The notes: a model not told the origin generated them from the letters alone. Shown: positions 54,793 through 64,000, counted from the first letter of the stretch. The stretch is DNA of 64,000 bases from Planctomycetota bacterium (GCA_016712565.1 JADJQU010000008.1:124001-188000), one strand, 5' to 3'. Numbers and translations are program-made.

Positions 54793-56526
54793 ATGGGCTG
54801 GCTCCAGAGTCTCGTCTACGTGGTCGCTCTCACGGCGCTGGCGGTGCCGCTCGGCGAGTTCATGGCGCGCGTCTACCTGGGCCGAGCCACGACCCTCGCC
54901 CGGGTTCTCGGACCGCTGGAGCGGCTGACCTACCGCGCGGCCGGGGTGCGGGAGGAGGACGAGATGGGCTGGAAACGCTACGGGCGCTCGGTGCTCGTCT
55001 TCAGCGTCGTGGGGTTTCTGTTCGTCTTCCTCCTGCAACGCCTGCAGCCCCTGCTGCCGCTCAATCCCGCGGCCCAGACGGCGGTCTCACCCGACTCCTC
55101 CTTCAACACGGCCGTCAGCTTCGTGACCAACACGAATTGGCAGGGCTACAGCGGCGAGCAGACCCTGAGCCACTTGACCCAGACGCTCGCGCTCGGCGTG
55201 CAGAACTTCGTGTCGGCGGCCACGGGCATGGCGATCCTGGTGGCGTTGATCCGCGGTTTCACGCGGCGCACGAGTCACGCGCTGGGCAACTTCTGGATCG
55301 ACCTGACGCGCTCGACCTTGTACATCCTGCTGCCCCTGAGCGCGGTCCTGGCGCTGATCCTCGTCTCGCAGGGCGTGGTGCAGAACTTCGACCCGCCGGC
55401 GGCGGTCGAGCTGACGGATCCGCTGCAGACGCCCGAGGCCGCCGCCGTGACGCAGCAGTTCCTTTCGCAGGGCCCCGCGGCCTCCCAGGTGGCAATCAAG
55501 CAGCTGGGAACGAACGGCGGCGGGTTCTTCAATGCGAACTCGGCCCATCCCTTCGAGAACCCCACCCCGTTGTCCAATTTCCTCGAGGCCCTGGGGATCC
55601 TGCTGATCCCGGCCGGCCTGTGCTTCACGTTCGGAGCCATGGTGGGGGACCGTCGCCAGGGTGTCTCGCTGTTCGCCGCGATGCTCCTGATCCTGGTGCC
55701 GGCGATGGGGGCCGTCCACGCCGCCGAGCAGGCGGGGACTCCGGCCCTGGCCGCGGCGGGTCTGGATCTCTCGGGCTCCGACGACCAGCCCGGCGGGAAC
55801 ATGGAGGGCAAGGAGCTGCGATTCGGCATCGCAGGATCGGCCCTGTGGGCGGTGGCCACCACCGCAGCCTCGAACGGCTCGGTGAATTCCATGCACGACT
55901 CCTACACGCCGCTGGGAGGCCTCGTGCCGCTGCTCCTGATGCAGCTCGGCGAGGTGGTCTTCGGCGGCGTGGGCAGCGGCCTCTATGGGATGCTCATGTT
56001 CGTGATCGTGGCCGTGTTCATCGCCGGCCTGATGGTCGGCCGCACGCCCGAGTACCTGGGCAAGAAGATCGGCGCGTTCGAGATGAAGATGGCCTCGCTG
56101 GCGATTCTCGGGCCGTGCTTCGCCGCGCTGCTCGGCACCGCGATCGCGGTGGCCTTCGACTCGGGCAGGATCGGCGTGGCCAACCCGGGGGCCCACGGAT
56201 TCAGCGAAATCCTCTACGCCTTCAGTTCGGCGGGCAACAACAACGGCAGCGCCTTCGCGGGCCTGTCGGCGAACACGCCCTTCTACAACACGGCCCTGGG
56301 CCTCGCCATGCTCGTCGGCCGCTTCCTGCCTGCCCTGGCGGCCCTGGCGATCGCCGGATCCCTGGCGGCCAAGAGGTCGGTCCCGGCGGGGGCCGGGACG
56401 CTCGCCACCCATGACGGGCTGTTCGTGCTGCTGCTCGTGGGCGTGGTGCTGCTCGTCGGAGCTCTGACCTTCGTGCCCGCCCTGGCCCTGGGGCCGATCG
56501 TCGAGCATCTAGGGGCCGCGCACTGA
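54793..56526 (+). CDS. kdpA: potassium-transporting ATPase subunit KdpA
   Basis: 577 aa, membrane channel-like subunit that binds K+ selectively. Selectivity-loop signatures are visible: TNTNWQGYSGEQTLSHLTQ, GTNGGGFFNANSAHPFENPTPLSNFLE and SSAGNNNGSAFAGLSANTPFYN, with the N-terminal GWLQSLVYVVALTALAVPLG and HAAEQAG. About ten transmembrane helices, standard size. Confidence 0.97.
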   Translation: MGWLQSLVYVVALTALAVPLGEFMARVYLGRATTLARVLGPLERLTYRAAGVREEDEMGWKRYGRSVLVFSVVGFLFVFLLQRLQPLLPLNPAAQTAVSPDSSFNTAVSFVTNTNWQGYSGEQTLSHLTQTLALGVQNFVSAATGMAILVALIRGFTRRTSHALGNFWIDLTRSTLYILLPLSAVLALILVSQGVVQNFDPPAAVELTDPLQTPEAAAVTQQFLSQGPAASQVAIKQLGTNGGGFFNANSAHPFENPTPLSNFLEALGILLIPAGLCFTFGAMVGDRRQGVSLFAAMLLILVPAMGAVHAAEQAGTPALAAAGLDLSGSDDQPGGNMEGKELRFGIAGSALWAVATTAASNGSVNSMHDSYTPLGGLVPLLLMQLGEVVFGGVGSGLYGMLMFVIVAVFIAGLMVGRTPEYLGKKIGAFEMKMASLAILGPCFAALLGTAIAVAFDSGRIGVANPGAHGFSEILYAFSSAGNNNGSAFAGLSANTPFYNTALGLAMLVGRFLPALAALAIAGSLAAKRSVPAGAGTLATHDGLFVLLLVGVVLLVGALTFVPALALGPIVEHLGAAH

Positions 56527-56532
56527 CCCCCA

Positions 56533-58620
56533 ATGTCGGGTATCGCCATGGCCAGCCACGAAACGAAGCCGCTGTTCGACCGGGAGATCACGCGCCGGGC
56601 CGTCGTCGACGCGGTCCTCAAGCTCGATCCTCGGCGCCAGATCCGGAACCCGGTCATGTTCGTGGTGTGGGTCGGCGCCGTGTTCACCACGGCGCTGGTG
56701 GTCAGGGCCGCGGCAGGACACGGCACGGAGCGCTGGACCTTCGTGTTGGCGATCGCGCTGTGGCTGTGGGTCACGCTGCTGTTCGCGAACTTCGCCGAGG
56801 CCCTGGCGGAGGGCCGCGGCAAGGCCCAGGCCGAGACCCTGCGCAAGACCCGTCGGGACGTGGTCGCCAAGCGAATTTCGCGCGTGGACGCCCGCGCGGA
56901 GCGTGAGAGCGTGCCGGCCACGGCCCTGCGCAAGGGCGAGCTGGTCCTGGTGGAGGCCGGCGACGTGATTCCCTGCGACGGCGACGTGGTCGACGGTGTC
57001 GCCACGGTCGACGAGAGCGCCATCACGGGCGAGAGCGCGCCGGTGATTCGCGAGAGCGGCGGAGACCGCAGCTCGGTGACGGGCGGCACGCGGGTGCTCT
57101 CCGACTGGCTCGTGGTGCGCGTGGTCGCCAATCCGGGCGAGACGTTCCTGGACCGCATGATCGCCCTGGTGGAGGGCGCCAGGCGCGGCAAGACGCCCAA
57201 TGAAATCGCCCTGAGCATCCTGCTGGCCGGTTTGACCCTGGTCTTCCTGCTGGCCACGGCCACGCTGCTGCCCTTCTCGGCCTACGCCGCCTTCGCCAAC
57301 GGCCGGGGCGAAGCCGTCAGCGTCACCGTGCTCGTGGCCCTGCTCGTGTGCCTGATTCCCACGACCATCGGCGGCCTCCTCTCCGCCATCGGCATCGCCG
57401 GCATGGACCGCATGATCCAGGCCAACGTGATCGCCAATTCCGGTCGCGCCGTCGAGGCGGCCGGCGACGTGGACGTGCTGCTGCTGGACAAGACCGGAAC
57501 GATCACCTTGGGCAATCGCCAGGCCACGGAGTTCATCCCGGCCAAGGGGGTCAGCCTCGAAGCCCTCGTGGACGCGGCGCAGCTGGCTTCACTGGCCGAT
57601 GAAACCCCCGAGGGGCGCAGCATCGTGGTGCTCGCCAAGGAACGCCACGGCCTGCGGGAGCGCAGGATCCAGGAGATGCACGCGACCTTCGTCCCGTTCT
57701 CCGCGCAGACACGCATGAGCGGCGTCAACGTGGACGGCCGCGAGGTTCGCAAGGGGGCCTACGATGCCATCGCGGACTTCGTGGCCTGGAATGGAGGCTC
57801 CTTCACTCCCGACCTGCGCGTCCACGTGGAGGCCATCGCCAAGGACGGGGCGACGCCGCTGGTGGTGGCCGAGGGCCCCTGCGCCCTGGGCGTGATCCGC
57901 CTGAAGGACGTGGTCAAGGGCGGCATCCGGGAGCGCTTCGGCGAGCTGCGCCGCATGGGCATCAAGACCGTGATGATCACCGGGGACAACCCCATGACCG
58001 CGGCGGCGATCGCGGCCGAAGCCGGCGTGGACGACTTCCTGGCCCAGGCGACCCCCGAGGCCAAGCTCGCCCTGATCCGCGAGTACCAGTCGAAGGGGCA
58101 CCTGGTCGCCATGGCGGGCGACGGAACGAACGACGCGCCCGCCCTGGCCCAGGCGGACGTGGCCGTGGCCATGAACAGCGGCACGCAGGCAGCCAAGGAG
58201 GCCGGCAACCTCGTCGACCTGGACTCCAATCCGACGAAGCTGATCGAGATCGTCGAGATCGGCAAGCAGATGCTGATGACCCGCGGCTCACTGACGACCT
58301 TCAGCATCGCCAACGACGTGGCCAAGTACTTCGCCATCCTCCCGGCGGCCTTCGCGCTCACCTACCCCGAACTCGGCGCCCTGGATGTGATGGGCCTCGC
58401 CAGCCCCAACTCGGCGATCCTCTCCGCCGTGATCTTCAACGCGCTGATCATCGTGCTGCTGGTCCCGCTCGCCCTGCGCGGCGTCAAGTACCGTCCCATC
58501 GGGGCCGCGGCCCTGCTGCGGCGCAACCTGTGCGTCTACGGTCTGGGGGGGCTCTGCGTCCCGTTCGTGGGCATCAAGGCGATCGACCTGGCCCTCTCGG
58601 CCGTCGGTCTCGTTCCCTGA
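56533..58620 (+). CDS. kdpB: potassium-transporting ATPase ATP-binding subunit KdpB
   Basis: 695 aa P-type ATPase. Phosphorylation site LLLDKTGTITLGNR (Asp319), KTVMITGDNPMTAAAIAAEAG, MAGDGTNDAPALAQADVAVAMN and TTFSIANDVAKYFAILPAAF are diagnostic of KdpB. Membrane helices at 35-85, 215-270 and the end. ATG 56533 chosen; ATG 56548 is an alternative. Confidence 0.97.
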   Translation: MSGIAMASHETKPLFDREITRRAVVDAVLKLDPRRQIRNPVMFVVWVGAVFTTALVVRAAAGHGTERWTFVLAIALWLWVTLLFANFAEALAEGRGKAQAETLRKTRRDVVAKRISRVDARAERESVPATALRKGELVLVEAGDVIPCDGDVVDGVATVDESAITGESAPVIRESGGDRSSVTGGTRVLSDWLVVRVVANPGETFLDRMIALVEGARRGKTPNEIALSILLAGLTLVFLLATATLLPFSAYAAFANGRGEAVSVTVLVALLVCLIPTTIGGLLSAIGIAGMDRMIQANVIANSGRAVEAAGDVDVLLLDKTGTITLGNRQATEFIPAKGVSLEALVDAAQLASLADETPEGRSIVVLAKERHGLRERRIQEMHATFVPFSAQTRMSGVNVDGREVRKGAYDAIADFVAWNGGSFTPDLRVHVEAIAKDGATPLVVAEGPCALGVIRLKDVVKGGIRERFGELRRMGIKTVMITGDNPMTAAAIAAEAGVDDFLAQATPEAKLALIREYQSKGHLVAMAGDGTNDAPALAQADVAVAMNSGTQAAKEAGNLVDLDSNPTKLIEIVEIGKQMLMTRGSLTTFSIANDVAKYFAILPAAFALTYPELGALDVMGLASPNSAILSAVIFNALIIVLLVPLALRGVKYRPIGAAALLRRNLCVYGLGGLCVPFVGIKAIDLALSAVGLVP

Positions 58621-58631
58621 GGAGTCCTTCC

Positions 58632-59201
58632 ATGTGGCGTGAGCTTCGTCCGGCCTCGGTCCTCTTCATCGTCCTGACGCTGTTGACGGGGGTCGCCTAT
58701 CCGTTCCTGGTGACGGTGGCGGCCCAGGGGGCCTTCCCCGAGCAGGCGGCCGGCAGCTTGCTGAAGCGCGAGGGTCGCCTGATCGGTTCCCTGCTCATCG
58801 GCCAGCCCTTCGACGACCCGCGCTACTTCTGGGGCAGGCCCTCGCTCACCGGGCCGGTTCCCAACAACGGCGCGGCGTCCTCGGGCTCCAACCGCGGGCC
58901 CACGAATCCCGCGCTGGCCGAGGAGCTGGCCGCCCGCGTCAGCCGGCTGCGCGAAGATCCCGCCGCGCCACGACTCCCTCCGGCGGATCTGGTCACCAGC
59001 AGCGCGTCGGGGCTCGATCCCCACATCAGCCCGGCGGCCGCGCGCTTCCAGGTGACGCGCGTGGCGACCGCGCGCGGCCTGGCACTCGACGCCGTGATCG
59101 CCCTGGTGGAAGCCCACGTGGAGGGACGCACCTTCGGCCTCCTGGGCGAGCCGCGCGTCAACGTCCTGCGGCTCAACTTGGCGCTGGACGACTTACACTA
59201 G
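58632..59201 (+). CDS. kdpC: potassium-transporting ATPase subunit KdpC
   Basis: 189 aa, single N-terminal helix (SVLFIVLTLLTGVAYPFLVTVAAQ) and a periplasmic domain with GSLLIGQPFDDPRYFWGRPSL, SGSNRGPTNPALAEELAARV, ASGLDPHISPAAA and GRTFGLLGEPRVNVLRLNLAL, all KdpC hallmarks. Stabilises the KdpFABC complex. Confidence 0.97.
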   Translation: MWRELRPASVLFIVLTLLTGVAYPFLVTVAAQGAFPEQAAGSLLKREGRLIGSLLIGQPFDDPRYFWGRPSLTGPVPNNGAASSGSNRGPTNPALAEELAARVSRLREDPAAPRLPPADLVTSSASGLDPHISPAAARFQVTRVATARGLALDAVIALVEAHVEGRTFGLLGEPRVNVLRLNLALDDLH

Positions 59202-59212
59202 CTCGGAGCCCC

Positions 59213-61912
59213 ATGGATTCGCGAAGACCGACGCCGGAAGCCATGCTGGAGCGAGCCGCGCAGGAGACCGCGCGCAATCGCCGGGGCCGCCTCAAGCTCT
59301 TCTTTGGTGCCGTGCCCGGCGTGGGGAAGACCTACGCCATGCTGGAGGAGGCTCGCGCGCGACGGGCCCAGGGCACGGACGTGGTCATCGGGCTCCTCGA
59401 AACCCACGGACGGAAGGAGACCGCGGCCCTGGCCCGGGACCTCGAGCTGTTGCCGCGCCGAAGCGTGTTCCACCGCGGCGTGGAGCTGCAGGAGTTCGAT
59501 CTCGACGCCGCCCTGGCGCGCCACCCGACCCTGCTTCTCGTGGATGAGCTGGCCCACACCAACGCACCGGGGTCGCGCCACGCCCGTCGCTGGCAGGATG
59601 TCGTCGAGCTGCTCGAGTCCGGAATCGACGTCTACAGCACGCTGAACGTGCAGCACGTCGAGAGCCTCAACGACGTGGTCAGCGGGATCACCGGCGTGGC
59701 CGTCCACGAGACGGTGCCCGATTCCCTGATCGACCTCGCCGACGAGATCGAGCTGATCGACCTGCCCCCGGATGACCTGCTCAAGCGGCTGGCCGAAGGC
59801 AAGGTGTACGTGCCCGCACAGGCCGAGCGCGCCAGCGCCAATTTCTTCAGGAAGGGCAATCTGATCGCGCTGCGGGAGCTGGCGCTGCGGCGCACCGCCG
59901 AGCGCGTGGACGACCAAGCCGCCGAATGGCGCCGCGACCAGGGGATCGAAGGAGCCTGGCCCATCGGCGAACGGTTGCTGGTGGCGATCGACTGGACCTC
60001 GAGCGCTTCCGATCTGATCCGGGCGGGCCGGCGCATGTCGGCGCGCCTGCGCGCTCCCTGGATCGTCATGACCGTGGAGACCAGGGCCTTCGAACGCCGC
60101 TCCGAGACCGAGCGCGAGCGCCTGGCCGCCCACCTGGCCCTGGCCCAGCGCCTGGGCGCCGAGACGCTGGTGCTGCGCGGGGAGCGCGTGGGCGAGGAGA
60201 TCCTCAACGTGGCGCGGGAACGCGACATCACCCGCATCCTCGTGGGCCGTCCGCGATCGCCGCGCTGGCTGCGGGTCCTGCGCGGCTCCGTGGTGGACAA
60301 CCTCGTGCGCAGGTCCGAGAACGTGGAGGTCTTGGTGACCTCCGGTGAGCCCGAGAGGGAGCCGGCCCCGCCCCGGATGCCGCGGGAACGCCGCTGGAGC
60401 GCCGACGAGTACCGCTGGGTGCCCGTGCCGATCGTGGTCTGCACCCTCGTGGGGCTCCTGACCCGCGAGGTCTTCACCCTGGCCGACCAGGCGATGATCT
60501 TCCTGCTCGGAGTGCTGATCGCCTCCAGCCGCCTGTCCCGCGGACCGTCCCTGATGGTGGCCGTGCTCAGCATCGCCGCCCTCGATTTCTTCTTCGTGCC
60601 GCCCTACAACACCTTCGCGGTCTCGGACGTGCGTTACGTGGTCACGTTCGCCGTGATGCTCGTCGTGGCGGTCAGCGTGAGCCATCGCACCGTGCTGATG
60701 CGCGAGCAAGCGGACGCGGCGCGGGAGCGCGAGCGGCGCACGGCCTCGCTGTTCGAAATGAGCCGCGCCCTGGGTGGCGAGAGCGAGCCGGAGCCGATCG
60801 CCGCAACCGCCGCCCGGCACGTGCGCAACCTGCTGGGCTGCGACGTCGCCGTCTACCGCGGAAGCACGGGCGGCGAACTCGAACGGCTGGTGCGGGGGGC
60901 TTCGGAGGGCCTGGCCTCGGATCGCGAGCTCGCCGTGGCCCGCTGGGTGTTGGACCACGGACGCCCGGCCGGAGCGGGCACGGACACCCTCCCGGCGTCC
61001 CAGGGGCTCTATTTGCCCATGACCGGCACGACCGGCACCTTCGGCGTTTTCGCGGTGGCCACGAGGCGGCGCGAGGACGAGTTGTCGCCCTCCCAGCGGC
61101 AGATCCTGGAGACCTTCGTGGCCCAGACGGCCTCGGCCCTGGAGCGCGTCGCCCTGTCCGAGGAGGCCGCGCGCTCGCGCATCGCCGCGGAGACCGAGCG
61201 CATGCGCAGCTCGCTGCTCTCCAGTGTTTCCCACGACCTGCGCACGCCCCTGGCCTCGATCACGGGCTCGGCCCAGGTCCTGCTGGCCGAAGGGGGCTCC
61301 CTGGACGAGCAGCCGCGCCGGGAGCTGCTCCAGGGCATCCGAGAGGAGGCCGACCGGTTGGGTCGTCTCGTGACGAACCTGCTGGACCTCACGCGCATCG
61401 AATCGGGTGCCCTGGAGGTCAAGAAGGAGTGGTGTCCCGTGGACGAGGTGGTCCATTCCGCGGTGGAGCGCGTGCGTCGCCAACTGGGCGGCCGTCCGGT
61501 GCACGTCGAGCTGCCCGAGCAGGTGCTCCTGGCTCCCATGGACCCCGTGCTGCTGGAGCAGGTGCTGGTCAACCTGATCGAGAACGCCCACAAGTACAGC
61601 CCCGGCGGGGGGGAGATCGAGGTGCTCGTGCGCCGCGGCGCGGGACGCGCGGAGTTCGAGGTCCGCGATCGCGGCGTGGGCATTCCCGCCGGCGCCGAGC
61701 AGCGGATCTTCGAGAAGTTCTTCCGCGCCAGCCCGGAGAATTCCACCCAGGGTGCGGGCCTGGGTCTGGCCGTGGCGCGCGCCCTGGTGGCGGCCCACGG
61801 AGGTTCGATCACGGCCCGCAATCGCCCGGACGGGGGCGCGGTGCTCCAGTTCGACGTGCCCATCGTGGGTGCGCCGCCCCGGAGCCTCGGGGATCACGGA
61901 GAGGACCTGTGA
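59213..61912 (+). CDS. kdpD: sensor histidine kinase KdpD
   Basis: 899 aa. N-terminal KdpD domain with Walker A-like FFGAVPGVGKTYAML and LLVDELAHTNAPGSRHARRWQDV, then a USP-like region, four transmembrane helices near 400-500 (VPIVVCTLVGLLTREVFTLADQAMIFLLGVLIASSRL, PSLMVAVLSIAALDFFFVPP), a GAF-like region, and the kinase: phosphoacceptor His674 in SSVSHDLRTPLASITGSAQ, with the ATPase motifs NLIENAHKYSPGGGEI, VRDRGVGIP and GAGLGLAVARALV. Senses K+ limitation with KdpE. Coupled to kdpE by a 4-bp overlap. Confidence 0.97.
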   Translation: MDSRRPTPEAMLERAAQETARNRRGRLKLFFGAVPGVGKTYAMLEEARARRAQGTDVVIGLLETHGRKETAALARDLELLPRRSVFHRGVELQEFDLDAALARHPTLLLVDELAHTNAPGSRHARRWQDVVELLESGIDVYSTLNVQHVESLNDVVSGITGVAVHETVPDSLIDLADEIELIDLPPDDLLKRLAEGKVYVPAQAERASANFFRKGNLIALRELALRRTAERVDDQAAEWRRDQGIEGAWPIGERLLVAIDWTSSASDLIRAGRRMSARLRAPWIVMTVETRAFERRSETERERLAAHLALAQRLGAETLVLRGERVGEEILNVARERDITRILVGRPRSPRWLRVLRGSVVDNLVRRSENVEVLVTSGEPEREPAPPRMPRERRWSADEYRWVPVPIVVCTLVGLLTREVFTLADQAMIFLLGVLIASSRLSRGPSLMVAVLSIAALDFFFVPPYNTFAVSDVRYVVTFAVMLVVAVSVSHRTVLMREQADAARERERRTASLFEMSRALGGESEPEPIAATAARHVRNLLGCDVAVYRGSTGGELERLVRGASEGLASDRELAVARWVLDHGRPAGAGTDTLPASQGLYLPMTGTTGTFGVFAVATRRREDELSPSQRQILETFVAQTASALERVALSEEAARSRIAAETERMRSSLLSSVSHDLRTPLASITGSAQVLLAEGGSLDEQPRRELLQGIREEADRLGRLVTNLLDLTRIESGALEVKKEWCPVDEVVHSAVERVRRQLGGRPVHVELPEQVLLAPMDPVLLEQVLVNLIENAHKYSPGGGEIEVLVRRGAGRAEFEVRDRGVGIPAGAEQRIFEKFFRASPENSTQGAGLGLAVARALVAAHGGSITARNRPDGGAVLQFDVPIVGAPPRSLGDHGEDL

Positions 61913-62625
61913 GTCCCGGGCCCGACGCAACGGCGCCCCAGGTGCTCGTCGTCGAGGACGAGCCCCAGGTGCAGCGCTTCCTGCGCGCGGGCCTGCAGAA
62001 TCACGGCTACCGGCTGTTGGAGGCGCGCACGGGCAAGGAGGCGTTGCTGCAGGCCGAGCAGCACGTTCCCGATCTGGTGCTCCTGGATCTGGGCCTCCCC
62101 GACATGGACGGCCTCGAAGTGGCCCGGAGCCTGCGGCGCTGGACCCAGCTGCCGATCCTGGTGCTCTCGGCCCGCGGGCAGGAACGCATGAAGGTCGAAG
62201 CCCTCGACGCGGGAGCCGACGACTACCTGACCAAGCCCTTCGGCATGGAGGAGCTCCTGGCCCGCATTCGCGTGGCCCTGCGCCACAGCGCCCGGGTCGG
62301 CGCCCACAACCCCAACGCCGCCTTCAGCTCGGGTCCCCTGACGGTGGACCTCGACCTGCGGCGCGTCACCGTGGCCGACCGCGAGGTGAAGCTGACGCCG
62401 ATCGAGTTCAAGCTCCTGTCGGTCCTGGTCAAGCACGCGGGCAAGGTGGTGACCCACCGGCAACTCCTGTCCGAGGTGTGGGGACCCCGCGCCGCCGACG
62501 AGACCCAGTACCTGCGCGTGTACATGACGCACCTGCGCCGCAAGCTGGACCCCGGGCCCGAGCACGGCCGGGTGTTCGAAACCGAAGCCGGCGTGGGCTA
62601 CCGCCTATGCTGGGAGCCGGACTGA
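61909..62625 (+). CDS. kdpE: response regulator KdpE (OmpR/PhoB family)
   Basis: 238 aa from GTG 61909 (GTGA overlap). Receiver domain with phosphorylation Asp60 in DLVLLDLGLPDMDGLE, GADDYLTKPFGMEELLARI with conserved Lys, and a winged-helix output domain (VKLTPIEFKLLSVLVKHAGKVVTHRQLLSEVWG, YLRVYMTHLRRKLD, VGYRLCWEPD). Activates the kdp operon when phosphorylated by KdpD. It ends the operon. Confidence 0.96.
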   Translation: MSPGPDATAPQVLVVEDEPQVQRFLRAGLQNHGYRLLEARTGKEALLQAEQHVPDLVLLDLGLPDMDGLEVARSLRRWTQLPILVLSARGQERMKVEALDAGADDYLTKPFGMEELLARIRVALRHSARVGAHNPNAAFSSGPLTVDLDLRRVTVADREVKLTPIEFKLLSVLVKHAGKVVTHRQLLSEVWGPRAADETQYLRVYMTHLRRKLDPGPEHGRVFETEAGVGYRLCWEPD

Positions 62626-62814
62626 CGGGAGCGTCGGGTGGAAGCGTTGCTGCACCGCGCACCCACATGGGCGCCTGTCCGTTCGACCACTGCCCGCGGA
62701 CGCTCCCCAGCAAGCGACCCCCAACATCCAGGGCTGCCTGCCTCGGCCCGGTTGGAATGGACGCGCGCGGTGCGTTGTCTCGCGATCAAGCGCGCCGAGT
62801 CGCTGAACTGCGGC

Positions 62815-62880
62815 GGACATTCGCCGCCGAACGACGGCTCGAACCTCTCGAACGAGATCCGCTTCGGAATCTGCCCGTGG
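62815..62880 (+). pseudogene. second orphan fragment of the secreted-protein C-terminal module
   Basis: Plus strand GHSPPNDGSNLSNEIRFGIC reads the same module end as in the fragment near 53.5 kb. Over the 36 bp starting GGCTCGAACC (62836) and GGCTTGAGCC (about 53500), the two fragments match at about 31 positions. There is no start codon or upstream domain, so it is a relic, shortly before the end of the antisense SBBP gene. The surrounding 62626-62901 shows nothing else. Confidence 0.4.
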
Positions 62881-62901
62881 GGCAGGCGGGCGGGCCTCGC
62901 C

Positions 62902-64000
62902 TCACTCCGGGCAGATCGTGAACTCCAGGGCGTCCGACAGCGCGGCATCCACGGGAGGAGGAAAGCCAGGGTCGCGACCCCAGAATTGCACGTTCACGAC
63001 CGTGCCCGCCACGGCAAGGTACGGGGCGGGCGTGCTGCCGAGCAGACCCGTCGCGTACGCATTCAAATCGATCACGTACACGCCGGAGCAATCGACCGTT
63101 CCCGGATTGCCACCGGATTGGACCACCACCGTCCGCTGGAGGGGCGTGCGCAGGCACAGCCACCCGCCCTGGAACGGCAGGGCGTCTCGGCCCGAGTTCG
63201 TGTACGCCAGCAAGCCGACCGTGTTGTTGATCACGTTCGTCGCGTGGATCGTGAAGCCGTAGAAGGAACTGGCGCTCGAAGTCCCGGTCGCACCGATCGC
63301 GGGGACGCAGCCCAATGAGTTGACCTTGGCGGTGCAGTACGCGATCGGAGGCCGGCACGGTTCAATGAAGTGCGCGAGCCACGCGTCGCCGGGCCCGCCC
63401 TGGGCCGGGCCTCCGAGACTTCCATAGGTACCCCCGGCCAGGTGAATCCCGCCGGCACCATCCGGGATCGGAGCGCTGGGCCAGTCGTACTGATTGGTCC
63501 CAAACTGCGTGAGCCAGGTCCGTCGACCCGCACCGTCATAGTGCGCGAGCCAGATGTCCGAAAATCCCGCATTCGGCGCGGCCAGACTTCCGTCCGTGCT
63601 CCCGGCCACATAGACACCCCCCAGTCGGTCAGGGGCTGCCCCGGAGGGCCAGGTCATTGGCGCATTGCCAATGGTCTTCGTCCACAGCTGGGCTCCCGCA
63701 GCGTCGATGCGCGTGATCCACGCCTGAGTGGCCCCCTTGGCTCCGGTGACATAGGCCCCTCCCGAGCCGTCAGGCGCGGAGTGGAACGAATACTCATTGT
63801 CTGCCGTGCCGAACTGACGAATCCAGACCTGATTCCCGAGAGAGTCGAAGCGCGCGACCCATGCGTCATGGCCGCCGAGAAGCGGCCCGCCGAGGCTGCC
63901 TGCGGTACGCCGTTGAGGTAGACACCGCCGGAGGCATCCGACGCGGCGCCGCGACCGTAGTCGTCGGCTGGCGTGCCGAACTGCCGAACCCACAGCGAGT
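62902..64000 (-). CDS. exported SBBP-repeat protein, 5' end outside the window, one-base frameshift
   Basis: About 365 visible residues on the minus strand. They contain repeated beta-propeller-like SBBP units of about 50 residues (for example GGVYVAGSTDGSLAAP, GGIHLAGGTYGSLGGP, DIWLAHYDGAGRRTWLTQFG), then the C-terminal module ending in NVQFWGRDPGFPPPVDAALS. Near 63903-63915 the frame changes: GGVYLNG reads on in one frame and TAGSLGGPLLGG in another. Adding one G to GGCGTACC restores GGVYLNGGTAGSLGGP, exactly the repeat consensus. The open frame starting at an ATG at 63993 is out of frame and false. Probably secreted. The break looks like a base-calling or assembly deletion. Confidence 0.8.
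   Translation of the reverse strand, partial: LAVGSAVRHASRRLRSRRRVGCLRRCLPQRRTAGSLGGPLLGGHDAWVARFDSLGNQVWIRQFGTADNEYSFHSAPDGSGGAYVTGAKGATQAWITRIDAAGAQLWTKTIGNAPMTWPSGAAPDRLGGVYVAGSTDGSLAAPNAGFSDIWLAHYDGAGRRTWLTQFGTNQYDWPSAPIPDGAGGIHLAGGTYGSLGGPAQGGPGDAWLAHFIEPCRPPIAYCTAKVNSLGCVPAIGATGTSSASSFYGFTIHATNVINNTVGLLAYTNSGRDALPFQGGWLCLRTPLQRTVVVQSGGNPGTVDCSGVYVIDLNAYATGLLGSTPAPYLAVAGTVVNVQFWGRDPGFPPPVDAALSDALEFTICPE

Noticed and set aside
59198..61930. 910-residue minus-strand open frame
   Set aside because: Antisense shadow of kdpD, whose motifs are unambiguous on the plus strand.
63985..63993. ATG at 63993 as the start of the SBBP protein
   Set aside because: That frame is inconsistent with the repeat consensus; the true frame is open to the window edge once one base is restored.

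Overview
The window is about 70% GC by eye, densely packed, and comes from a diderm bacterium. It carries Kdo genes (kdsC, kdsD), an LptD-like outer membrane assembly protein, a TolC/adaptor efflux set and lipoprotein or Tat signal peptides. The secreted-protein C-terminal modules ('FWGRDP...LSDALEFTICP' style), SBBP-repeat proteins and DUF3352/pseudopilin-like proteins resemble those of deep-branching Planctomycetota. That placement is an inference from family style, since no rRNA gene is present.

The centre is a chromosome-origin neighbourhood. parB (14.5 kb) is preceded by three perfect 16-bp parS sites. parA lies 9 kb further on at 24.7 kb. dnaA, a dnaA-dnaN gap with DnaA-box-like sequences and an AT-rich patch, dnaN, a DUF721 gene and gyrB follow from 28.6 to 34.7 kb. 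Between parB and dnaA lie a membrane protein coupled to a phosphoesterase, an HPr-domain protein divergent from an RpoD-like sigma factor, hemW-pyrF, and bacillithiol genes (bshC, bshB1, and a bshA interrupted by a one-base frameshift) wrapped around parA, then a cysteine desulfurase.

Left flank (0-13 kb), mostly minus strand: an efflux operon entering from the left edge (Cys-rich exported protein, TolC-like lipoprotein, adaptor), cystathionine beta-synthase on plus, a HAD/SGNH pair, DUF72, a DUF374 acyltransferase, a 180-bp palindromic intergenic element, and two large exported proteins. Right flank: a GspE-N domain protein, TatA/B, and a minus-strand envelope operon kdsD-kdsC-giant LptC/LptA/LptD-like protein. 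Opposite this run an M50 protease, scpA, thioredoxin, fmt, rsmB, a small anchored protein and an SDR. A block of exported proteins follows, then a complete kdp potassium operon (small ORF, kdpF, A, B, C, D, E). An SBBP-repeat protein with a second one-base frameshift runs off the right edge.

Themes worth attention: parS and origin features; two genes (the sigma factor and hemW) that appear to need an AUU start; -10-like TAnnnT hexamers 6-12 nt from start codons, suggesting leaderless or very short-leader mRNAs; dispersed intergenic repeats; a very large fused Lpt protein; a long HPr-containing protein; and orphan fragments of a secreted-protein C-terminal module.
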